From the NCBI GenBank assembly GCA_013414705.1, contig CP058705.1:471061-476274 (forward strand): a stretch of DNA of 5,214 bases. The letters are read 5' to 3'. This stretch comes from Defluviicoccus sp. (GTDB lineage: Bacteria > Pseudomonadota > Alphaproteobacteria > Rhodospirillales > Defluviicoccaceae). The notes under the pieces are model-generated. The model saw only the letters and a list, made by a program, of their open reading frames with translations, made no database searches and was not told the DNA's origin. The position numbers were made by a program, and so were the translations under genes. Below are positions 1 to 4,859 of this stretch, one piece after another. Numbering within the stretch: position 1 is the stretch's first letter; each line of letters begins with the position of its first letter.

Positions 1-492
1 GAATGGGCTCGACCTCGTCCGGCGAAGCCCCTGGCCATGGCTGAACCAGTCGTGGACCATGAACTGCACCCAGGCCGCGGCGAAGACATTCAGGGTAGAC
101 GCCGGCGTGAAGATGTTCCGTGTCAGCAGCGTGCGGCTGATCACGCGCGGATTGGGATTGAGCAGGTCGGGCGTGTCCGGAAACGTGGCCTGCAGGGGAA
201 CATTGCGACCGAAGCGCGTGCCGGCCATGCCCATGCTCGGCTGGCTCAGGTTGTTATATGAGCCGTCCGGCGTGCGCGTCGCCTGGACGTCGCCGCCTTC
301 TGCCGGCGGCGCCTCCGGCTCGCGCGTTTTGGTATCGACAAGATTGAAGCGGCGAAGGTCGATGCGCAGCGCGACCAGGTTCACCACCGAAAGCAGAAAC
401 CCGAGGCGATGCCAGACGACACGCCGGTTGATGGCACGGAACAGGTCACCGAGCAGCCGTTCCAGCACCCCGGGCCGATAAGGCTCGACCAT
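1..492 (-). CDS. Animal-type haem peroxidase, N-terminal part (runs off the window)
   Basis: The first ~155 residues fit the bacterial branch of the animal haem peroxidase superfamily (peroxidase/dioxygenase type, usually 500-650 aa). Visible landmarks are GSYNNL (78-83), the GMAGTRFGRNVPL stretch (88-100), LLTRNIFTPAS (122-132) and LNVFAAAWVQFMVHDWFSHG (134-153). By analogy with myeloperoxidase, Q143 matches the distal-pocket Gln, H147 the distal catalytic His and D148 a calcium-ligand Asp; the Asp that forms a haem ester there is V146 here. The proximal His lies beyond the window. ATG at 492 is preceded by GGAAGAGGG (500-508) at good spacing. No signal peptide is evident; residues 30-43 are moderately hydrophobic. 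After HGQG the frame turns into RRTRSS; adding one G to the GGGG at 28-31 instead gives ASPDEVEPI, closer to the Pro/Asp-rich stretch expected there. The substrate (halide, fatty acid or other) cannot be read. The gene is divergent from the MBL-fold gene at 797. Confidence 0.82.
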   Translation of the reverse strand, partial: MVEPYRPGVLERLLGDLFRAINRRVVWHRLGFLLSVVNLVALRIDLRRFNLVDTKTREPEAPPAEGGDVQATRTPDGSYNNLSQPSMGMAGTRFGRNVPLQATFPDTPDLLNPNPRVISRTLLTRNIFTPASTLNVFAAAWVQFMVHDWFSHGQGLRRTRSSPF

Positions 493-796
493 GGCGTCGC
501 CCTCTTCCGCCTTGCTCCTGCTATCAGGCTACCGCAATCAATCATCAATGCAAGGAGCGCGTATGATAAAGCAACTATTGCGTGCTGAAGCGGCCAGCGT
601 GTCCTTCCGCCGGGACGCGAATGCTGTGATGTGCTCGCTCGTTCGCGGGGTGGAGACAGGCGCTGCAGCCGCCTGCCTTCATGCAGCAAGGCGGCAGAGG
701 CGCGAAGCTCGCCTGGACGGCCGGTTGCCGCGTCGCCATCTCCTGCAGGCGGCTCGGGTCACGCACGCTCGCGGCTCCGATGTTGAGGGAGGGCAA
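493..796. other. Divergent intergenic spacer between peroxidase and MBL-fold gene
   Basis: This 304-bp spacer separates two divergent start codons and should carry both promoters. I found no good consensus promoter. There is an A+T-rich pocket at about 536-585 containing TATGAT (562-567), but it has no acceptable -35. A 7-bp hairpin (GCCGCCT 668-674 with AGGCGGC 689-695) lies in the future leader of the rightward gene. The frame of the rightward gene stays open through the spacer with ATGs at 491 and elsewhere, but that upstream translation is Arg/Ala-rich and resembles no protein, so I treat it as non-coding. Confidence 0.5.
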
Positions 797-1399
797 ATGC
801 GCGAAATTATCCCGGGTTTCCTGATGTGGTCACGGCTCTCGGAACGCCATGGTTACGACTTCAACGGCCACCTGCTGCGCCACCCCGAGGGCAATCTGTG
901 CATCGATCCGGTCGAGCCTGACCCGGCCACACTCGACCGGCTTGCGGCGCTCGGAGCAACGAAAATCCTCCTGACCAACCGCAATCATACGCGCGCTGCC
1001 AATCTGCTGCGCGCCAGGCTTGTTGCGCGAACCGCCATTCATGCCAGGGATGCGGACTACGCGCGCGCTCAGGGAGCCGAAATCGACGACGCGCTGGAAG
1101 TCGGAGAGCGCGTCGGCCCGCTGCTGGTCGTGGGCGCTCCGGGCAAGTCTCCGGGTGAGGTTGCTCTGTTCTGGGAAGAGCGCCGACTGCTGATCGTCGG
1201 CGACGTGGTCGTCGGTCATCCACCCGGCCGGTGCGGGGTCCTGCCGGAAACGGTGATGGACGATCCGTCGCAGTTGGGTCAGAGCGTCGAAAGCTTCCTC
1301 GCCCTCGACTTTGACACGCTGCTCATGGGCGACGGCGTCTCGATCCTGTCCGGTGCCAAGGAATGCCTGCGGGAGCTGGTGACAACGTTCCGCAGCTGA
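797..1399 (+). CDS. Metallo-beta-lactamase-fold protein with degenerate zinc site (200 aa)
   Basis: The product reads as a short MBL-fold hydrolase relative. It has the N-terminal beta-hairpin region YDFNGHLLRHPEGNLCIDPVEP (20-41), the strand-loop KILLTNRNHTRAA (56-68), GAPGKSPGEVALFW (113-126), IVGDVVVGHPPG (133-144) and LLMGDG (175-180). These line up with the five MBL motifs, but the HxHxDH loop is reduced to NRNHTR with only H64, the HTPGHS-type motif is APGKSP (His replaced by Lys) and the last GHG is GDG. D136 of the GD motif is kept. I know of related bacterial proteins with a TNRDH-type loop, so this looks like a divergent subfamily, not recent decay; canonical two-zinc hydrolysis is doubtful. 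ATG at 797 is chosen because GAGGGAGG (785-792) sits just upstream and similarity begins there. It is cytoplasmic: no signal peptide or membrane segment. The role is unknown; the divergent peroxidase neighbour hints at oxidative or lipid metabolism, but only weakly. Confidence 0.82.
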   Translation: MREIIPGFLMWSRLSERHGYDFNGHLLRHPEGNLCIDPVEPDPATLDRLAALGATKILLTNRNHTRAANLLRARLVARTAIHARDADYARAQGAEIDDALEVGERVGPLLVVGAPGKSPGEVALFWEERRLLIVGDVVVGHPPGRCGVLPETVMDDPSQLGQSVESFLALDFDTLLMGDGVSILSGAKECLRELVTTFRS

Positions 1400-1409
1400 G
1401 CCCACGCAC

Positions 1410-1429
1410 GCGGGCCGACGGCGGCCCGC
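1410..1429 (+). terminator. GC-rich hairpin after the MBL-fold gene
   Basis: GCGGGCC (1410-1416) pairs perfectly with GGCCCGC (1423-1429) around a six-base loop, 11 bases after the TGA of the MBL-fold gene. No T tract follows, so it is at best a weak or Rho-assisted terminator or an mRNA 3'-end protector. Confidence 0.4.
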
Positions 1430-1452
1430 AGCGACACCAGCGCCGCCCCGGA

Positions 1453-1553
1453 TCAGAACAGCGCGACCTGTCGGACGGCCTTGCCTTCCCCAATCGGTCC
1501 AACCCAACGTTGATGTCGTCCAGCTTGAACCGCCCGCTCATCAGCCGATCGAC
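1453..1553 (-). pseudogene. C-terminal remnant of a zinc-type (medium-chain) alcohol dehydrogenase
   Basis: Read on the minus strand, VDRLMSGRFKLDDINVGLDRL followed by GEGKAVRQVALF and a stop (1453-1455) matches the C-terminal end of medium-chain Zn-dependent dehydrogenases (the 'LISHRFPLDDIN..FD.L..G.A.R.V' ending). Only about 33 codons remain; the catalytic and NAD-binding domains are absent. Just before VDRL there is an in-frame TAG (1554-1556), and upstream translation no longer resembles a dehydrogenase, so this is probably an insertion or deletion junction. The two halves are in different frames; one extra G at the GGGG complementary to 1488-1491 rejoins them as DRLGEGKAV. I am fairly sure of the family, less sure whether the loss of the rest is due to the accessory block to the right. 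Confidence 0.6.
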
Positions 1554-1556
1554 CTA

Positions 1557-1777
1557 CAGTGGTTGCTGCACTGATCCACGTGAGCGGCCGATATGCCGCG
1601 CGTAGTCTCGCTCGCCCAAGCCTCGCCAGCTTCCCCATGTTACCGGGCGATCATCAGATGATCCATGTCTGTCCAACAACGCCATAATGTTGCTCGCTCT
1701 TCTGCTGGATATCCGAGCCCGTTCAGGGCTTAATGATGATACAAAACAAGAACAACTAGGGTGGCGCAATCGCTCCC
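1557..1777. other. Non-coding junction region with a short palindrome and a possible HTH fragment
   Basis: No intact gene is visible. A tight palindrome GATCATC-A-GATGATC (1649-1663) could be an operator. On the minus strand, about 1557-1622 translates as GLGERDYARHIGRSRGSVQQ followed by a stop; the 'xxYARHxGxSxxxVQ' pattern recalls the helix-turn-helix start of phage terminase small subunits and related site-specific DNA binders. It is too short to call a gene. The A+T-rich stretch 1727-1757 upstream of the DUF3489 gene may hold its promoter, but no clean -35/-10 pair is present. Confidence 0.35.
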
Positions 1778-1806
1778 AGCCCCGAGTCCGCCGGCTCCTC
1801 GGGGCT
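1778..1806. repeat. 9-bp inverted repeat upstream of the DUF3489 gene
   Basis: AGCCCCGAG (1778-1786) is the exact complement of CTCGGGGCT (1798-1806), with an 11-base loop that itself contains GCCGGC. It ends 53 bases before the ATG at 1860, so it would lie in the 5' leader or act as an operator. No T tract makes it a terminator. Confidence 0.5.
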
Positions 1807-1859
1807 CGCGGTAGTAGCGGGTGCCGCAAGACGCAGCGCCGTAATCCGAGGAGCCCCCG

Positions 1860-2529
1860 ATGACCGAGCCCACCCACAGCATGGCGCAGCTGGCGCTGAT
1901 CCTGAGCGCGCTGGGGAGCCAGCGGCGCAACCCCAACAGCAAGCAGACCGCGATGAAAGCCATCGAGCGCGCCGCGGCAGCGATGGGGTTGTCCACAGCG
2001 GACGTGTTCGCCGCCGCAGACGGGCTGCTTGATGGCCGGCTCAGCGCCGACGCCTGGCGTGCACAGCTGCTCGAGCCCCGTGACGCCAAGCCAGCCGACA
2101 AGGATGTGTCCGTTTCGGCAAATACCGAGACTGTCGAAGCGACCGTCGAGCCCGCAGCGGCGGAGGCCGTCATTGGCGTTCGTCAGCAGCTGCTGGCGGA
2201 GCGTGAGCGGCCCGGCGGAGACCCGGCCGGACGTGATCCTGGCGGTGCTGCGCGCCGCGATCGAGCGTGCCGAAAGCCGCCGCCGATCGCGACCGGCCCG
2301 CCCGGCAGGAGAGTTGCGCCGACCGCGCGAGAACAGCAAGGAAGCGCAGCTGATCGGCATGCTCCGCCGCCCCGAAGGAGCGACCATCGCCCAGATGATG
2401 ACCCAAATGGCGTGGATGGCGCACACGGTCCGCGGCGTGCTCGCCGGGGCGCTGAAGAAGCGCCGCGGCCTGAATGTCATCTCCGAGAAGCCGCAGGGCG
2501 GCGAGCGGGTCTATCGTCTGGTGGACTGA
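1860..2529 (+). CDS. DUF3489-domain protein, frameshifted in its middle
   Basis: The C-terminal part (about 2329-2526) contains KEAQLIGMLRRPEGATIAQM, then WMAHTVRGVLAGALKKRRG, then ISEKPQGGERVYRLV and a stop. This is the DUF3489 domain, a compact winged-helix-like unit that I infer binds DNA; no biochemical role is known to me. The N-terminal part (residues 1-~118, ATG at 1860 with GAGGAG at 1848-1853) is in a different frame: MTEPTHSMAQLALILSAL, then NPNSKQTAMKAIERAAAAMG and an Ala/Glu-rich linker ending near VRQQLLAERE. The N-terminal frame has no stop until 3264-3266 and would run antisense through the methyltransferase, so a frameshift within about 2190-2220 is the best explanation; it needs one base removed or two added. 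The gene converges on the methyltransferase with 68 bp between stops. DUF3489 genes often sit near recombinases and phage-like genes, so this marks an accessory block. Confidence 0.72.
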
Positions 2530-2554
2530 GGCAACTCCAATCGAACCATCGATG

Positions 2555-2585
2555 CCGCCGGGTTCCCGTGACCCGGCGGTCACGG
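2555..2585. terminator. Overlapping hairpins between convergent genes
   Basis: Two perfect stems share sequence. CCGCCGGGT (2555-2563) pairs with ACCCGGCGG (2571-2579), and CCGTGACC (2566-2573) pairs with GGTCACGG (2578-2585) around the tetraloop CGGC. They cannot form together on one strand. The second is followed by TTTC on the plus strand, so it is the likelier terminator for the DUF3489 gene. On the minus strand no T run follows either stem. Confidence 0.6.
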
Positions 2586-2597
2586 TTTCAGGCTGGC

Positions 2598-3889
2598 TCA
2601 GGCTGCTTTCCGCAGCCGTTCGGCGGCGACTGCCTCAAAGGTTCGGTCGTCACCGTCGAGGGTAGCCGGCTTGCCGGTCAGCGTCTGCCAGCGCTTGACC
2701 GCCACGTCGACATATTGCGGGCTGATCTCGATCGCGAACACCCGCCGGCCGGTGGGCTCGCCGGCGATGATCTGCGAGCCGGAACCGCTGAAAGGCTCGA
2801 AGCAGATCTCGCCGTGTTTGCTGTGCTGGCGCATCGGCAGGGCGAATACCTCGATCGGCTTCGACGTCGGATGCTCGACCCGCTCATCCCCCTTGACCGT
2901 CGGGATGCTCCACACCGTACCGGCATAGTGGATGCCGATGCGCGGCGGCTTGTGGCCCTTCAGCCAGCCGAAGAAGCACGGCTCGTGCTGCCACAGATAG
3001 AACGAGCGGGTCAGGACGCCGCGGTCCCTGGCCCAGACGATCTGCTGGTGGACGAAGGCGCCGAACTGCTCCCACATGCTCTCGACCATCGCCTGCCTGC
3101 GGCTGGCGTGCCAGCAGTACCAGGCGGCGTTGGGCAGAATGGCGTGCGCGACCGCCTCGCGGATAAATCCCTCATACAGTGCCGGGCCCTGGCTGGCGTC
3201 ATCCCAGGTGATGCCGGTGTCCTGGCCCCACGGCCCTGCGTGCCGGGATGGTTGCTGCCGTCGTAGTCGACCAGGTACGGCGGATCGGTGGCGAACAGGA
3301 CCGCCCGTTGCCCGTCCATCACCCGGATCACGTCGTGGGATTCCGTCGCGTCACCGCACAGCAGCCGGTGCTCGCCCAGCAGCCACAGGTCGCCCACCCG
3401 TGAGACCGGTTCGGCCGGTGGCTCGGGGATGACGTCCTCGCCGGCCGCCGCATCGTCGTTACCCTCTTCATCGAGCGCGGCCAGCAGCCGGTCGAACTCG
3501 TCGCCCTCGAAGCCGGTCAGGCCCAGGTCGAACCCGTCCGCACCCAGCGCCTGCAGTTCGGCCGCCAGCAGCTCCTCGTCCCAGCCGGAGAGCTCGGCGA
3601 ACCGGTTGTCGGCAATCCGGTAGGCGCGGACCTGCTGCGGGCTCAGATGCGACAGGCGAATGACCGGCACCGCGTCCAGCCCGAGCTGCTGCGCCGCCAG
3701 CAGCCAGCCGTACCCGGCGATGATCTCACCAGCATCGCTCACCAGTACCGGCGCCGTCCAGCCGTACTCGACCAGCGACACCGCCAGCTTCGTCATCTGC
3801 TCGTCCGAGTGCGTCCGGGCGTTCTTCGCGTATGGCAGCAGGCGCGCGATCGGCCAGCGCTCGATCTGCTCGGGGCAAAACCGCAGCAT
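2598..3889 (-). CDS. ParB/Srx-domain DNA methyltransferase (beta class), one frameshift
   Basis: About 430 aa once a single frame break is bridged, the normal length for this family. Residues 7-95 form a ParB/Sulfiredoxin-like domain (PIARLLPYAKNARTHSDEQ, GEIIAGYGWLLAA, AYRIADNR). Residues 165-185 (VGDLWLLGEHRLLCGDAT) lead into the methylase. TDPPY (201-205) is motif IV; after a recognition region (WYCWHASRRQAMVE, LWQHEPCFFGW, HPTSKPIEVF) comes EPFSGSGSQII (about 365-375), the SAM-binding motif I, then AIEISPQYVDVAVKRW. The order IV-TRD-I is beta class, so N6-adenine or N4-cytosine methylation with SAM is expected; the target site is unknown. No endonuclease is nearby, so it acts as an orphan enzyme here. 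The frame breaks after GTQGRG (~221); one extra G at the GGGG opposite 3226-3229 restores GQDTGITWDDA. ATG at 3889 has AGGA 8 bases upstream. The ParB box reads GYGW where GHGR/GHTR is usual. Confidence 0.86.
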
Positions 3890-3920
3890 CGCAAACGTCC
3901 TGATTGGAAGGGAGATGCAC

Positions 3921-3948
3921 CACCCGCACGGTGGAGACACTGCGGGTG
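3921..3948 (-). promoter_or_regulatory. Leader hairpin of the methyltransferase gene
   Basis: CACCCGCA (3921-3928) pairs exactly with TGCGGGTG (3941-3948). Inside, GTG and CAC pair around four bases. It lies between the predicted promoter and the ribosome-binding site, with its inner edge about 30 bases from the ATG, a place where a stable stem could influence translation or mRNA stability. Confidence 0.5.
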
Positions 3949-3961
3949 TACGAATAAATTC

Positions 3962-3990
3962 CTTTTATCCGACTCCGAGCCCAGTGTCAA
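3962..3990 (-). promoter_or_regulatory. Sigma70-type promoter for the methyltransferase
   Basis: On the minus strand a perfect TTGACA (-35, 3985-3990) is followed after 17 bases by TAAAAG (-10, 3962-3967, four of six consensus bases) in A+T-rich surroundings. Transcription would start near 3955, giving a leader of about 65 nt before the ATG at 3889. Confidence 0.55.
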
Positions 3991-4056
3991 GCGATCGTTG
4001 GCCTGGCGATGTGCCCGTCAGAGGGCCTTCATCTTCCGGTGGCCGCTGACCGTGCA

Positions 4057-4083
4057 GCTGCGGGGTACTGTGTACCCCGCAGC
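4057..4083. repeat. 12-bp perfect inverted repeat with 3-base loop
   Basis: GCTGCGGGGTAC (4057-4068) is exactly complementary to GTACCCCGCAGC (4072-4083) across TGT. No T tract follows on either strand, so a terminator is unlikely. Its position upstream of the methyltransferase promoter suits an operator or a DNA-structure element. Confidence 0.7.
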
Positions 4084-4123
4084 CCCATCGAGCAAGCTGC
4101 CCGCTTCGGGGGCAGATCCGGCT

Positions 4124-4168
4124 GACGTGTGCACCGCAGATCCAGCCTGGATCTGCGGTGCACACCTC
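4124..4168. repeat. 19-bp perfect palindrome with 1-base centre
   Basis: The arm at 4127-4145 (GTGTGCACCGCAGATCCAG) is perfectly complementary to 4147-4165 around a single central C (4146); past one mismatch (4126/4166) two more pairs extend it to 4124-4168. A loop of one base cannot form in RNA without opening pairs, so this looks like a protein-binding dyad or a cruciform-forming site, not an RNA terminator. It contains two of the CAGATCC heptamers. Confidence 0.75.
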
Positions 4169-4183
4169 GAAGACGGTTCGAAT

Positions 4184-4308
4184 CCAAATAACGCTTTGCA
4201 CAAACGAGGGTTTTTGGTCTTGCGGCGGCTTGGCCGACCGCATGCCGGCGAAGTCCTGGATCTTGGCGACGATCCCACGTGGACTTGGGTCAACCAAATA
4301 AGTCTTTG
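4184..4308. repeat. Imperfect 15-bp direct repeat
   Basis: CCAAATAACGCTTTG (4184-4198) and CCAAATAAGTCTTTG (4294-4308) agree at 13 of 15 bases and lie 110 bp apart. The first is preceded by GGTTCGAATCC (4175-4185), the sequence of a tRNA T-loop, but no pairing T-stem or tRNA body surrounds it. The stretch 4169-4380 holds no other gene I can support. Confidence 0.4.
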
Positions 4309-4384
4309 ATTTTGCGAGAAACCGATGCGGATTGGTCAGCGGCAGATCCACCGTCGCAGGACCAGATGGGAGGGTTAAGCTACG

Positions 4385-4416
4385 GAAAAGACAACAAAAG
4401 CCACCGGGTGGTGGCT
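4385..4416 (-). terminator. Intrinsic terminator, leftward
   Basis: On the minus strand AGCCACC and GGTGGCT (4416-4410 and 4405-4399) form a 7-bp stem with a four-base loop, followed directly by TTTGTTGTCTTTT. This is a standard Rho-independent terminator. No convincing protein gene ends just before it, but it closes the transcript predicted from the promoter at 4557-4585. Confidence 0.75.
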
Positions 4417-4549
4417 CTGTCGGATCTGGATCTGATATTTTTCTGGCTGTCGCTGGCGCGGTATCGGACTGGGCCCGCGGATACCCCTTCCTCGCCAGGA
4501 GGAACCAAGCCTCCTGTTGTTCGGTCCGGCGCCGGGGTGGCTACCATGT
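4385..4549 (-). ncRNA. Candidate ~165-nt structured RNA
   Basis: A strong promoter (4557-4585) and an intrinsic terminator (4385-4416) frame this segment on the minus strand. The RNA contains CAGGAGG/CCTCCTG (4516-4510 with 4502-4496), the competing stem TTCCTC/GAGGAA (4504-4499 with 4493-4488), GGTATC/GATACC (4485-4480 with 4465-4460) and a self-complementary CCGGCGCCGG (4535-4526). The two first stems exclude each other, as in an attenuator. An alternative is a small protein: a minus-strand frame from 4673, or from an internal ATG at 4547, stays open to a stop at 4380-4382, but it reads through the promoter and terminator and resembles nothing I can name. I match no known RNA family. Confidence 0.45.
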
Positions 4550-4556
4550 AAGGGAA

Positions 4557-4585
4557 TATATACCTAAATTGGCGGCCCCTGTCAA
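4557..4585 (-). promoter_or_regulatory. Strong sigma70-type promoter, leftward (inner)
   Basis: Minus strand: TTGACA (4580-4585), exactly 17 bases, then TATATA (4557-4562). The -10 region lies inside GGTATATATTCCC (4552-4564), which closely resembles the palindrome at 4723-4734. Predicted start is near 4549. Confidence 0.7.
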
Positions 4586-4693
4586 GCCTGAACTTTACCC
4601 TTCCTCCGACCGGGGCTGCCTGCTGAGCCAGCGGCGCCTGAACCGGTATCCCTTGATCCGGCCTGCGCATCACCGAACCTTCAGGATGGCGAT

Positions 4694-4722
4694 GTTGTAA
4701 CAGGGAGTGAGGAATGTGTCAA
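4694..4722 (-). promoter_or_regulatory. Sigma70-type promoter, leftward (outer)
   Basis: Minus strand: TTGACA (4717-4722), exactly 17 bases, then TACAAC (4694-4699, four of six consensus bases). It lies 137 bp upstream of the inner promoter and points the same way; transcripts would cross the inner promoter and end at the same terminator, giving an RNA of about 300 nt. Confidence 0.6.
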
Positions 4723-4734
4723 GGAATATATTCC
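4723..4734. promoter_or_regulatory. Palindromic operator candidate
   Basis: GGAATATATTCC is a perfect 12-bp palindrome touching the outer -35 box. A one-base variant, GGTATATATTCC on the minus strand, overlaps the inner -10 box at 4553-4564. A shared regulator binding both is a reasonable inference. Confidence 0.5.
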
Positions 4735-4859
4735 GATATGATCCTTGCTGAAAGGCGGCAGAAGAGAGCTGCCGGACCGAGTAGTCGGAGAGTGTAACTG
4801 CGAGTTCCTCCGCACGTGGGTATGCTTGATCCGCTCCGAACTCCAGGAAGGCGGCTGTC
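4735..4859. other. Upstream region of the exported-protein gene
   Basis: No consensus rightward promoter is visible. A 6-bp hairpin CGGCAG/CTGCCG (4756-4761 with 4769-4774) is present. The ribosome-binding site AGGAAGG (4845-4851) sits eight bases before the ATG at 4860. Confidence 0.4.

Larger units (their letters stand above)
4113..4434. repeat. Six CAGATCC heptamers on both strands
   Basis: Exact CAGATCC occurs on the plus strand at 4113-4119, 4137-4143 and 4343-4349, and on the minus strand (read as GGATCTG) at 4149-4155, 4422-4428 and 4428-4434. Less than one copy would be expected by chance in 320 bp. I noticed no exact copy elsewhere in the window. Each contains GATC. They could be binding sites for one regulator. 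Confidence 0.55.

Noticed and set aside
562..567. TATGAT as -10 box for the MBL-fold gene
   Set aside because: The position 17 bases upstream has no -35-like sequence and there is no extended -10.
491..796. A 102-codon N-terminal extension of the MBL-fold protein
   Set aside because: It has no similarity to the family, is low-complexity, and the good ribosome-binding site is at 785-792 before the ATG at 797.
1554..2480. A 308-codon leftward frame opposite the DUF3489 gene
   Set aside because: Composition is typical of an antisense shadow in GC-rich DNA; only its last ~20 codons look protein-like and are reported as a possible fragment.
1860..3266. A 468-codon rightward frame covering the DUF3489 N-terminus and all of the methyltransferase antisense
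   Set aside because: After about residue 118 it is Arg/Pro/Ala-rich and lies opposite clear methyltransferase coding sequence; the real continuation is the DUF3489 domain in another frame.
4175..4191. A tRNA gene, because of GGTTCGAATCC
   Set aside because: The flanking bases do not form a T-stem, and no acceptor, D or anticodon arm is present.
3965..4351. A 128-codon leftward frame
   Set aside because: It runs through both perfect palindromes and the methyltransferase promoter, lacks a ribosome-binding site and matches no family; its start (GIVAKIQDFAGMRSAKPP) looks protein-like, so I keep a small doubt.
4380..4673. A 97-codon leftward frame ending in TTRWLLLSFP
   Set aside because: It spans the inner promoter and its last codons are the terminator stem and U-tract; better read as a non-coding transcript.
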